Shown here: positions 48,017 to 56,147 of the stretch, piece after piece
Position numbering within the stretch: position 1 is the stretch's first letter
Layout of the letters: each line of letters opens with the position of its first letter
Origin: Shouchella patagoniensis
GTDB lineage: Bacteria > Bacillota > Bacilli > Bacillales > Bacillaceae_D
DNA length: 64,000 bases
Direction of reading: 5' to 3'
Assembly: GCF_002019705.1 (NCBI RefSeq)
Contig: NZ_KV917377.1
Span: 4,517,085-4,581,084 of the forward strand
Notes under the pieces: model-generated
Database searches by the model: none
Told to the model about the DNA's origin: nothing
Seen by the model: the letters and a program-made list of their open reading frames with translations, nothing else
Program-made: the position numbers and the translations under genes

Positions 48017-48050
48017 AGATAAAGCTTCCTTATAAAAGGAGGCTTTATCT
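48017..48050. terminator. Convergent terminator flippase / YngK-like
   Basis: A 15-bp stem with one G-U pair (48017-48031 with 48036-48050) lies in the 47-base gap between two convergent genes. Confidence 0.75.
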
Positions 48051-48060
48051 GGACCGCGTG

Positions 48061-49584
48061 CTATTGAACTATTTGTTCTTTGCCGACACTTTCGTGGTGT
48101 AATCGATCTAGAGCGGTCACAACATAAGTGTAGGTTCGATGAGGCTCTGCAGTCGTGTCTAAAAAGGCAGTTTCAGATCCCGTTTTACGGACGGTCGTCA
48201 TTAGAGCAGCTGCGTCTTCAATCGAACCAACTTCAGTTCCATCAAATCGATAGACTGCAAAATAAGTTGATTCATCGCTATTATCAAACACTTTTAAGAC
48301 GGTACCCTTACTAATTCGTTCTGTTTCAATAGCGGATGGAGAAGGCGGCGCCTCTCCACCGAGCCATGGCATTACTGGTATAAGAGCTGGTTGTGCATAC
48401 TCACTTTGAATCAATTGATCCCTCGAGCCAAGACGATTGGCACGTAGATCTTTCAAACTAAAATGCATACTTCCGTGAACACCGCTTCGATCTCGCATAT
48501 ATGCGATCTGCCGTGGGTACTCATTTGGATCATGCCACTCTGGAACACTGTTTACGCCAATTTTGTAAGCAGCTTGACCGACGTAAAAGTGAGTGTTTGT
48601 TTCAGTGGTTTCGTCTTGCCACCAATCAACTAGTACGTCAAAAGCAGCTGCCGCAAATCCGATATTCCAATAAATTTGGGGCGTAATGTAGTCAATGGAA
48701 CCATGTTGAATCCAATGTCTTGTATCGGCGTAAAGGTCATCATAGTTTTGAACACCAGCACGGGTGTTGGAGCCTGTAGGGTCCGTGTTTGAGTTTCGCC
48801 AAACACCAAATGGACTAATGCCAAATTTCACATGGCTTTTTTCTACTTTGATTGATTGTTGAATGGAAGAAACAAGGGTATTTACGTTATTACGACGCCA
48901 ATCAGCTCTGTTCGTGAAACCTTCACCATGCTCAGCGAAGGATGCATTGTCTGGAAAAGGAACGCCTGCAATTGGATATGGATAAAAATAGTCATCCATA
49001 TGAATGGCATCCACATCGTAATTTGTAACAATTTCATTAACACCATCGACTAGAAACTGTTGAACAGCAGGAATGCCAGGGTCAAAGTATAATTGGTTAC
49101 CATAAGCGACAGTCCACTCTGGATTTTCCCGAGCCGGGTGTCCAGTGGCTAAACGATCGAGGTCAGTGTGATTCATTGTAATTCGGTACGGGTTAATCCA
49201 TGCGTGAAATTCGAGATTCCGCTTGTGTGCTTCCTCCACCATAAAAGCCAGTGGATCATAGCCTGGGTCTTGGCCTTGGACCCCAGTTAAGTATTCGGAC
49301 CATGGACCATATTCAGAAGGATAAAAGCTGTCTGCGGTTGGTTTAATTTGAACAACAACTGCATTCATCCCCATTTCAGTGGTTTCTTCTAGTTGGGCAA
49401 TAAACTCTTCTTTTTGTACTTCTGCAGGAGCGCCTTTACGTGTGGGCCAGTCAATGTTATTCACACTTGCAATCCATACGGCACGTAACTCTCGTTTTGG
49501 ACTGTCGCTTTCTGCGTGAACAATCTCATTTCCGAATGCAAGAACCAGTGGAACACTGAATAAACTGAGTAACCATTTTTTCAC
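48061..49584 (-). CDS. yngK: Secreted GHL10-family glycoside hydrolase (YngK-like)
   Basis: This 507-residue exported protein has a signal peptide (MKKWLLSLFSVPLVLAFG, cut after HAES or nearby), then the DUF187/GHL10 domain with RAVWIASVNNIDWP, FHAWINPYRIT, the acidic pair in DAIHMDDYFYPYP and ISPFGVWRN. A fibronectin-type or similar domain ends the protein (about 410-507). It probably acts on cell-wall or other glycans; the substrate is unknown. I use GTG 49584 because GGAGGA lies eight bases before it. Confidence 0.85.
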   Translation of the reverse strand: MKKWLLSLFSVPLVLAFGNEIVHAESDSPKRELRAVWIASVNNIDWPTRKGAPAEVQKEEFIAQLEETTEMGMNAVVVQIKPTADSFYPSEYGPWSEYLTGVQGQDPGYDPLAFMVEEAHKRNLEFHAWINPYRITMNHTDLDRLATGHPARENPEWTVAYGNQLYFDPGIPAVQQFLVDGVNEIVTNYDVDAIHMDDYFYPYPIAGVPFPDNASFAEHGEGFTNRADWRRNNVNTLVSSIQQSIKVEKSHVKFGISPFGVWRNSNTDPTGSNTRAGVQNYDDLYADTRHWIQHGSIDYITPQIYWNIGFAAAAFDVLVDWWQDETTETNTHFYVGQAAYKIGVNSVPEWHDPNEYPRQIAYMRDRSGVHGSMHFSLKDLRANRLGSRDQLIQSEYAQPALIPVMPWLGGEAPPSPSAIETERISKGTVLKVFDNSDESTYFAVYRFDGTEVGSIEDAAALMTTVRKTGSETAFLDTTAEPHRTYTYVVTALDRLHHESVGKEQIVQ

Positions 49585-49663
49585 TGGACTGTCCTCCAAT
49601 TTTCGTAATTTTCCGTGCTTCCTTTAGTTTAATGGAAATAGAAGGGAATTTGTATTGGGATAA

Positions 49664-49693
49664 TCAAAAAAAACGTGGATTTATCCACGTTTT
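49664..49693 (-). terminator. Terminator of the Ggt-like gene
   Basis: A 10-bp perfect stem (49670-49679 with 49684-49693, 4-nt loop) lies ten bases after the stop of the Ggt-like gene. On the minus strand it is followed by TTTTGATT. Confidence 0.8.
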
Positions 49694-49702
49694 TCTATTT
49701 GA

Positions 49703-51322
49703 TTACCAGACAGCAATATGCCCATCTGTTCTTGATTCGGTTCCGCCTGCCAATACACCTGTTTTTGGATTACGCCAAATGATTTGACCTCGACCGAAGC
49801 TGCCACTATCTAATGCGACTTGAATGTGATGGCCTTTACGTGCAAGGGCTTGAGCAATATCGTTTGGAAAAGTCGGTTCCACTAAGACTTTTTTGTCTCC
49901 TGTCCATTGCCAACGAGGAGCGTCAAGTGTTGCTTGAGGATTTAATTGAAAGTCAATTGTATTCATAATCACTTGAACGTGACCTTGAGGTTGCATAAAA
50001 CCACCCATAACACCGAAAGGACCAACTGCATCTTTTCCTTTCGTTAAGAACCCAGGAATGATCGTATGGTAAGTTCGTTTCCCTGGTTCCAGGCTATTTT
50101 CATGTTCGGGATCTAAAGAAAAATTATTGCCTCGATTCTGCATACCAATTCCTGTATTGGGAACAACAATACCAGAACCAAAACCCATATAATTGGATTG
50201 GATAAAAGAGACCATATTTCCTTCAGCATCTGCTGTTGCCAAATAGACAGTGCCACCTTTTTGTGGTTCCCCTGGTTGAGGCGTTAACGCTTCTTCGCTT
50301 ATGAATGAACGACGTTCCGCTGCATACTTATCTGATAAAAGTGTTTCAACAGGAACACTCATATGGGTTTTGTCGGTGATATACGTTTGTCCATCGATAA
50401 AGGCTAATTTTAATGCTTCAATTTGTTTATGGAACGTGTCAATGCTTTCTTTTACATGAAAATCGAAACCTTTAAGGATATTTAATGCTTCTAGGGCAAC
50501 AAGCCCTTGACCAGCAGGAGGAATCTCCCATACATCGTATCCTCGATAAGAAACAGAGATCGGGTCTACCCATTCCGGTTGATATACTTCTAGATCAGAT
50601 TTGCGTAAGAAACCGTTATGCTTTTGAAAAAAAGCATCAATTTCATCTGCTAATTCTCCTCTATAAAAAGCCTCAGCCTTTGTTTCCGCAATTAAACGTA
50701 ACGTACGTGCGTGTCCTTTAGAACGCCAAATCTCACCTACTTCTGGCGCTTTCCCATTCGGTGCAAATGTCTCAAACCAATGTGCAAATTCAGGTCCACT
50801 TAATTTTTCTTTAAAGGAAGCGACACCTCGTTTCCAAAAATGGGCTAAGGTAGGGGAAATGGGGTAGCCGTTTTCAGCATAGTGAATGGCGGGTTCTAAA
50901 ACGTCGTAAAACGGCAATTTCCCGAAACGTTCTGATAACTTCGCCCATGCACTTGGAGCACCGGGAACAGTAACAGGGATCATTCCATATGTAGGCATTT
51001 CATCTTTGTAGCCTGCTTTGGCAACTGCTTCTCTTGAAAGTTTCTGTGGTGCGGGTCCGCTAGCATCGAGACCGTATAATGTATCTTTTACCCAAACAAG
51101 AGCAAAGGCATCTGCGCCAATCCCGTTAGAAGTAGGTTCTACGACGGTTAAACAAGCAGCTGTAGCAATGGCTGCATCAATCGCATTACCTCCTTTTTTA
51201 AGGATATCTCTTCCAGCCTGTGCAGCTAATGGTTGAGAGGTGGCGACCATACCATTTTGTCCATAGACGACATTACGGGTGGAAGCGTAAGGATAAGATT
51301 GTGAATCAAAACGAACGTTCAT
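49703..51322 (-). CDS. Gamma-glutamyltransferase-fold Ntn hydrolase, YwrD/HpxW-like
   Basis: This 539-residue self-processing Ntn hydrolase has no signal peptide. The autocleavage and nucleophile Thr358 is in KGGTVYLAT. Other family parts are GMVATSQPLAAQAG, GGNAIDAAIA, VTVPGAPSAW and NRGNNFSLDP. At the place where classical enzymes have the FREMAP-like arginine that holds the glutamyl carboxylate, this protein reads LDASGPAP, so normal gamma-glutamyl transfer is unlikely. B. subtilis YwrD and Klebsiella HpxW (oxamate amidohydrolase) belong to this branch as far as I recall. An oxamate role would link it to the purine cluster, but this is inference. Confidence 0.82.
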   Translation of the reverse strand: MNVRFDSQSYPYASTRNVVYGQNGMVATSQPLAAQAGRDILKKGGNAIDAAIATAACLTVVEPTSNGIGADAFALVWVKDTLYGLDASGPAPQKLSREAVAKAGYKDEMPTYGMIPVTVPGAPSAWAKLSERFGKLPFYDVLEPAIHYAENGYPISPTLAHFWKRGVASFKEKLSGPEFAHWFETFAPNGKAPEVGEIWRSKGHARTLRLIAETKAEAFYRGELADEIDAFFQKHNGFLRKSDLEVYQPEWVDPISVSYRGYDVWEIPPAGQGLVALEALNILKGFDFHVKESIDTFHKQIEALKLAFIDGQTYITDKTHMSVPVETLLSDKYAAERRSFISEEALTPQPGEPQKGGTVYLATADAEGNMVSFIQSNYMGFGSGIVVPNTGIGMQNRGNNFSLDPEHENSLEPGKRTYHTIIPGFLTKGKDAVGPFGVMGGFMQPQGHVQVIMNTIDFQLNPQATLDAPRWQWTGDKKVLVEPTFPNDIAQALARKGHHIQVALDSGSFGRGQIIWRNPKTGVLAGGTESRTDGHIAVW

Positions 51323-51496
51323 GCAAAAACCTCCTGATGAAATGATCTACTCTTTCATCATAAAGTGAAGTGGTAGTTTCGTAAAGAAGAAGACGTTAGA
51401 AGATTCTCCAAAATGATGTTACTACATTTGTAATAAGTATTAGTAATAAGGGCATCTTAGTAAAAGTTGGTTTCTGTCGAAAAAAGAAGATTGTAG

Positions 51497-51525
51497 TTGA
51501 CTAATTTGTATATACAGGTTATGAT
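51497..51525 (+). promoter_or_regulatory. Promoter of treP
   Basis: TTGACT (51497-51502) and TATGAT (51520-51525) are exactly 17 bases apart. A TreR operator fills the spacer, so repressor and polymerase cannot bind together. Confidence 0.78.
51506..51517. promoter_or_regulatory. TreR operator 1 (treP)
   Basis: TTGTATATACAG has one mismatch to the palindrome TTGTATATACAA known for TreR-type repressors, and lies between the -35 and -10 of treP. Confidence 0.78.
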
Positions 51526-51543
51526 CAAATCGTCATCACATAT

Positions 51544-51555
51544 TTGTATATACAA
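51544..51555. promoter_or_regulatory. TreR operator 2 (treP)
   Basis: Perfect palindrome TTGTATATACAA, 38 bases (about 3.6 helical turns) from operator 1, just after the expected transcription start. Confidence 0.82.
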
Positions 51556-51583
51556 GTTTAAAGTGAAGAACGAAACGGCGTTT

Positions 51584-51597
51584 TGAAAACGCTGACA
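51584..51597. promoter_or_regulatory. cre site (CcpA) of treP
   Basis: TGAAAACGCTGACA fits the cre consensus TGWAANCGNTNWCA at every position. It lies downstream of the promoter, next to the ribosome site, where CcpA would act as a roadblock during glucose growth. Confidence 0.8.
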
Positions 51598-51611
51598 AAG
51601 GAGGAGAAAAA

Positions 51612-53042
51612 ATGGCGGTAAACTATAAAAAATCTGCTCAGCAGATTTTAGAAGCCATTGGCGGCGAAGAAAACATTTCGTCTGCTACTCATTGTGTAAC
51701 ACGTCTGCGATTGGTATTGCATGACGAAGATCAAGTTGATACAAAAAAATTGGAATCGCTTGATTTAGTAAAAGGAACCTTTTCAGCTAACGGTCAGTTC
51801 CAAATAATATTAGGAAATGGCGTTGTCGATAAAGTGTATAAAGAAATGATGGCCCTTACAGGTCGTGAAGAACAAAGCAAAGACGATGTAAAGGAAGAAG
51901 CAGCGAAAAAAGGAAACCCGTTGCAGCGGGCAATTAAAGTCCTCGCAGACGTCTTTATACCAATCTTGCCAGCAATTGTAACAGCTGGTTTGTTAATGGG
52001 TCTAAACAATGTTTTAACAGGAGCAGACATTTTTTATAATGATGCTTCAATAATTGACGTACATCCTCAATGGGCTGATTTTGCAGACATTATTAATGTG
52101 ATTGCTAGTACCGCCTTTACTTTTCTCCCAGCCTTAATTGGTTGGTCGGCAGTGAAACGTTTTGGTGGTAGTCCACTACTCGGAATTGTCCTAGGATTGA
52201 TTCTTGTTAATCCAGCACTACTAAGTGCATGGGATTATGGGAATGCGCGGGAAGCAGGAGAGATACCTGTATGGAATTTATTTGGATTAGAGATTCAACA
52301 ATTAGGTTATCAAGGTCAAGTGTTGCCAGTTTTTGTTGCCTCCATTATATTAGCGAAAATTGAAGTTTTTTTGCGTAAGCGAATCCCAGATGCTTTCCAC
52401 TTGCTTACTGTTGCGCCAATTGCATTGCTCGTAACAAGTTTTGTCACGTTTATCGCCGTCGGTCCGCTAACGTTTGCCATTGGTAACGGCATAGCAGACG
52501 GTTTTATCTGGTTGTTTGCTGCAGTGCCAGCAATTGCAGGTTTTTTATACGGCATTATTTATGGACCGCTTGTTATTACAGGCATGCACCATACGTTCTT
52601 AGCAGTTGACCTTCAATTAACAAGTGGGGATACTGGTGGAACGTTCTTATGGCCAATTCTCGCTTTATCAAATATTGCACAAGGTTCCGCTGCCTTTGCA
52701 ATGTACTTTATCTTGAAAAATAAAAATCTAAAAGGGCTTGCAAGTACATCAGGACTTTCAGCTTGGTTAGGGATTACGGAACCTGCTCTGTTTGGAGTGA
52801 ACTTACGTTTTCGTTTTCCATTCTTCGCAGCGATCATTAGTTCAGGCCTTGCAGGTATGTTTATATCCATGCAGCACGTTCTTGCCCATACAGTTGGGGT
52901 AGGTGGTGTTCCTGGGATCTTTGTTATCCAGCCTGGAAGTTGGGGCGCATTTGCTATCGGAATGGCAATCGTAATAGCTCTTCCATTCTTGATAACACTT
53001 CTGTATGGAAAGATTCGTAATCCTAAAAGTTTAAGTGAATAA
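51612..53042 (+). CDS. treP: PTS trehalose-specific EIIBC component
   Basis: This 476-residue membrane permease takes up trehalose and phosphorylates it to trehalose 6-phosphate. The IIB domain (1-80) has the phosphorylated Cys28 in THCVTRLRL. A linker follows, and the IIC domain (105-470) has about ten helices with GITEPALFGV, the typical substrate-site signature. There is no IIA domain, so phosphate must come from a glucose-type IIA elsewhere, as in B. subtilis. AAAGGAGGAG precedes the ATG. Confidence 0.93.
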   Translation: MAVNYKKSAQQILEAIGGEENISSATHCVTRLRLVLHDEDQVDTKKLESLDLVKGTFSANGQFQIILGNGVVDKVYKEMMALTGREEQSKDDVKEEAAKKGNPLQRAIKVLADVFIPILPAIVTAGLLMGLNNVLTGADIFYNDASIIDVHPQWADFADIINVIASTAFTFLPALIGWSAVKRFGGSPLLGIVLGLILVNPALLSAWDYGNAREAGEIPVWNLFGLEIQQLGYQGQVLPVFVASIILAKIEVFLRKRIPDAFHLLTVAPIALLVTSFVTFIAVGPLTFAIGNGIADGFIWLFAAVPAIAGFLYGIIYGPLVITGMHHTFLAVDLQLTSGDTGGTFLWPILALSNIAQGSAAFAMYFILKNKNLKGLASTSGLSAWLGITEPALFGVNLRFRFPFFAAIISSGLAGMFISMQHVLAHTVGVGGVPGIFVIQPGSWGAFAIGMAIVIALPFLITLLYGKIRNPKSLSE

Positions 53043-53052
53043 TAAAGAAGGA

Positions 53053-53077
53053 GGGCTGCCGATGCAGTCCTTTTTTT
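53053..53077 (+). terminator. Terminator between treP and treC
   Basis: A 7-bp stem (53053-53059 with 53064-53070, 4-nt loop) is followed by seven T. It overlaps the beginning of the treC promoter region. Confidence 0.75.
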
Positions 53078-53080
53078 GAA

Positions 53081-53094
53081 CTTGTATATACAAG
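53081..53094. promoter_or_regulatory. TreR operator 3 (treC)
   Basis: Perfect 14-base palindrome CTTGTATATACAAG. It overlaps the proposed -35 of a separate treC promoter. Confidence 0.85.
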
Positions 53095-53110
53095 TGTGTT
53101 AAACTAATAA
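53082..53110 (+). promoter_or_regulatory. Candidate promoter of treC-treR
   Basis: TTGTAT (53082-53087) and TAATAA (53105-53110) are 17 bases apart, behind the terminator that follows treP. The -35 lies inside TreR operator 3. Confidence 0.5.
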
Positions 53111-53140
53111 TTATTAGAGATAGAGAAGGGATGAAGACAA

Positions 53141-54811
53141 ATGGAATGGTGGAGAAAAAGTACAGTTTATCAAATATATCCAAAGAGCTTTAATGATACA
53201 ACTGGGAACGGCGTTGGTGATTTACAAGGCATTATTGAAAAGCTTGATTATTTAAAAAAGCTGGGGATAGATGTTATTTGGCTGACACCTGTTTATGCAT
53301 CACCACAAAATGACAATGGATACGATATCTCCGATTACTTTGCAATTCATGAAGAGTATGGGGCGATGGAGGATTTTGATCGTTTGCTTGCGGAAACACA
53401 TAAACGTGGTATGAAATTAATTATGGACTTAGTTGTAAACCATACATCAACAGAGCATGCTTGGTTCCAAAATGCAAAACTTAGTCAAGATGCAAAGTAT
53501 CGCGATTTTTATATATGGAAAGAAAGCAGTGAAGGTGACGTGCCAACGAACTGGCAATCAAAGTTTGGCGGTTCTGCGTGGGAATGGAATGAGGCAACAA
53601 ACGATTATTATTTGCATTTGTTTGATGTGACTCAAGGGGATTTAAACTGGGAAAATGAAGAGTTGCGCAAAGCCGTTTATGATATGATGCATTTTTGGTT
53701 TGAAAAAGGGATCGATGGCTTCCGATTAGACGTCGTGAATTTGATCTCTAAAGATCAACGTTTTCCAAATGACGATGGCAGCATAGCACCTGGAGATGGT
53801 AGGAAGTTTTATACAGATGGACCGAGAGTTCATGAATTCCTTCATGAAATGAATCAACAAGTTCTATCAAAATACGACAGTATGACGGTCGGTGAGATGT
53901 CTTCAACAACGATTGAGGATTGCATTAAATACACAAATCCAGAACGCCAAGAGTTGTCAATGACGTTTAATTTTCATCATTTAAAAGTCGATTACCCAAA
54001 TGGAGAAAAATGGACGGTTGCTGATTTTGACTTTACTCAATTAAAAGAGATTTTATCTAAGTGGCAAGTGCGCATGAATGAAGGTGGAGGCTGGAATGCA
54101 CTATTCTGGTGCAACCATGACCAACCACGAGTTGTAAGTAGATATGGTGATGACGGTAAGTACCACGAGAAATCAGCAAAGATGCTTGCTGCTACCATTC
54201 ACCTGATGCAAGGTACTCCTTATGTATATCAAGGGGAAGAATTTGGGATGACAAATCCAGGCTTTGACGAAATCGGACAGTATCGTGATGTTGAATCATT
54301 AAACATTTACGATAAATTAAAAAGTGAAGGCGTGAGTGAAGATGAAATCATGGCGATCTTAAAACAAAAATCTCGTGACAATTCTCGTACTCCCGTGCAG
54401 TGGAATGGAAGTGAGCAAGCTGGTTTTACAACGGGAACTCCGTGGATAGAAGTAGCTAAAAACTATTCAACGATTAACGCAGAAATCGCTGTTCAGGACC
54501 CAGAATCTATTTTTTATTTCTATCAAAAATTGATTTCATTGCGTAAAGAGTACGATATCATTACAACGGGAGATTATACGCTTTTATCACCAGATGATCA
54601 AAACGTATTTGCTTATTTACGTGACAACGGGAAAGAACAATTGCTTGTGGTTTCGAATTTTTATGGAAAAAATACGGAATTCATTTGTCCTGATTCTGTG
54701 GTATCGTTAGAAACGACGCAGCTAATAGGGAACTATGAGCAAAAGCGACCACTTGAGAAAAAGATCTCGCTTGCGCCATATGAGACCGTAGCATTTCATT
54801 TAATAAAGTAG
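53141..54811 (+). CDS. treC: Trehalose-6-phosphate hydrolase (alpha,alpha-phosphotrehalase)
   Basis: This 556-residue cytoplasmic GH13 enzyme splits trehalose 6-phosphate to glucose and glucose 6-phosphate. The catalytic residues are visible: nucleophile Asp197 in GFRLDVVNLI, acid Glu252 in VGEMS and Asp327 in NHDQPR. The LVVNHTSTEHAWF segment is that of the oligo-1,6-glucosidase-like subfamily. Context between treP and treR makes the substrate clear. It corresponds to B. subtilis treA. Confidence 0.93.
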   Translation: MEWWRKSTVYQIYPKSFNDTTGNGVGDLQGIIEKLDYLKKLGIDVIWLTPVYASPQNDNGYDISDYFAIHEEYGAMEDFDRLLAETHKRGMKLIMDLVVNHTSTEHAWFQNAKLSQDAKYRDFYIWKESSEGDVPTNWQSKFGGSAWEWNEATNDYYLHLFDVTQGDLNWENEELRKAVYDMMHFWFEKGIDGFRLDVVNLISKDQRFPNDDGSIAPGDGRKFYTDGPRVHEFLHEMNQQVLSKYDSMTVGEMSSTTIEDCIKYTNPERQELSMTFNFHHLKVDYPNGEKWTVADFDFTQLKEILSKWQVRMNEGGGWNALFWCNHDQPRVVSRYGDDGKYHEKSAKMLAATIHLMQGTPYVYQGEEFGMTNPGFDEIGQYRDVESLNIYDKLKSEGVSEDEIMAILKQKSRDNSRTPVQWNGSEQAGFTTGTPWIEVAKNYSTINAEIAVQDPESIFYFYQKLISLRKEYDIITTGDYTLLSPDDQNVFAYLRDNGKEQLLVVSNFYGKNTEFICPDSVVSLETTQLIGNYEQKRPLEKKISLAPYETVAFHLIK

Positions 54812-54820
54812 GTCGATACA

Positions 54821-55537
54821 GTGAAAAGTAAGTTTCAATTAATTTATCAACAACTAGTAAAAGCAATGGCGGATGGAAGATATGTGCCGGGAGATACACT
54901 GCCATCTGAAAACGAATTAACGGAAACGTTTGGTGCCTCAAGAGAAACCATTCGAAAAGCATTAAAGATGCTGTCTGAACATGGATATATCCAAAAAATA
55001 CAAGGGAAAGGGTCAGTCGTGCTTGATGTTGCACGACTTGACTTTCCTGTATCTGGTGTCACTAGTTTTCAGGAGTTAAACGATAAGCTAGGCATAGAAG
55101 CGCAAACAGATGTGATTTCTTTTGCGGAAGACTTTGCGGATGCAGACATGGCGGACAAATTGGAAACGGATGAGGGCTCACGTGTATATAAAGTTGCTCG
55201 TGTTCGAACAATTGATGGTGAACGAATTATTTTAGACAAGGATCTTTTTCTAGCGGATGCTGTGCCTCACTTAACAGCTGAAATTAGTAAGGGCAGTATT
55301 TATCATTATGTAGAAGAAGAGTTAAAGCTTGTCATTAGCTTTGCCAAAAAAGAAATTGTTGTGGAACAAGCAACTGCCGAAGATGTTGTATGTTTAGATG
55401 TGAAAACAGGAAGTCAAATCGTTGTAGTACGAAGCCATACGTATCTTGAGGACGCAACGTTATTTCAATTTACAGAGTCTCGACATCGCCCCGACCGTTT
55501 TCGCTTTGTTGAGTTTGCAAGAAGAAATAAACTGTAA
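54821..55537 (+). CDS. treR: Trehalose operon repressor TreR (GntR/HutC family)
   Basis: This 238-residue repressor has an N-terminal winged helix (1-65, with PSENELTETFGASRETIRKA) and a C-terminal UTRA effector domain (about 85-230) that binds trehalose 6-phosphate in relatives. It starts with GTG ten bases after treC, so the two are cotranscribed. Three matching palindromes precede treP and treC and are its likely operators. Confidence 0.92.
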   Translation: MKSKFQLIYQQLVKAMADGRYVPGDTLPSENELTETFGASRETIRKALKMLSEHGYIQKIQGKGSVVLDVARLDFPVSGVTSFQELNDKLGIEAQTDVISFAEDFADADMADKLETDEGSRVYKVARVRTIDGERIILDKDLFLADAVPHLTAEISKGSIYHYVEEELKLVISFAKKEIVVEQATAEDVVCLDVKTGSQIVVVRSHTYLEDATLFQFTESRHRPDRFRFVEFARRNKL

Positions 55538-55609
55538 GCAAATTAGTTTAATGGACTGTGGTTTTCACGTATACTGAAAGAAATAAGTTAAGCCAAGGAG
55601 TGAGTGTTC

Positions 55610-56095
55610 GTGTCCGTTTACGATTACACCGTTAAAACAAGCAAAGGTGAAGACTTTTCTTTATCAGAATACACGGGTGATGTGTTGCTAATTGTGAACA
55701 CAGCTACTAAATGTGGCTTTGCATCTCAATTCGATGGGCTTGAACAATTGCATCAATCGTTTAATGAGGATGGCCTTAGAGTACTAGGGTTTCCAAGCAA
55801 TCAATTTATGAGTCAAGAACCAACATCTGATGATGAGATGGAGAATGTTTGCAAGGTTAATTTTGGCGTGACTTTCCCTTTATTTGCAAAAACGAATGTA
55901 AAAGGCAAAGAGGCAAACTCGTTGTTTAAGCATTTAAAAAGTGAGAAAAAAGGCACGATAGGCGAAGAAATTAAATGGAATTTCACTAAATTTCTCGTCA
56001 ATCGTAAAGGCGAAGTGGTCGGACGGTACGCACCACAAACAAAGCCTAAGCAAATTGAAGAAGATATAAAAAAAGAGTTGGAAAAACAGGCTTAG
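55610..56095 (+). CDS. bsaA: Glutathione peroxidase-like thiol peroxidase
   Basis: This 161-residue peroxidase reduces hydrogen peroxide or organic peroxides, in Bacillus probably using thioredoxin or bacillithiol rather than glutathione. The peroxidatic Cys35 is in TATKCGFASQ (Cys, not selenocysteine), the Gln65 motif is GFPSNQF, and WNFTKFLV contains the Trp/Asn pair. I use the GTG at 55610, nine bases after AAGGAG; a GTG two codons earlier is too close. It is followed by a terminator and the nitric oxide synthase gene. Confidence 0.9.
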   Translation: MSVYDYTVKTSKGEDFSLSEYTGDVLLIVNTATKCGFASQFDGLEQLHQSFNEDGLRVLGFPSNQFMSQEPTSDDEMENVCKVNFGVTFPLFAKTNVKGKEANSLFKHLKSEKKGTIGEEIKWNFTKFLVNRKGEVVGRYAPQTKPKQIEEDIKKELEKQA

Positions 56096-56097
56096 TT

Positions 56098-56134
56098 AAA
56101 AACTGTGTAGCGTCGGGCTGCGCGGTTTTTTTTA
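56098..56134 (+). terminator. Terminator after the peroxidase gene
   Basis: A stem of about 14 bp including G-U pairs (56098-56111 with 56117-56131) is followed by a T run, directly before the ribosome site of nos. Confidence 0.65.
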
Positions 56135-56147
56135 GGAGGAAGTCCAT

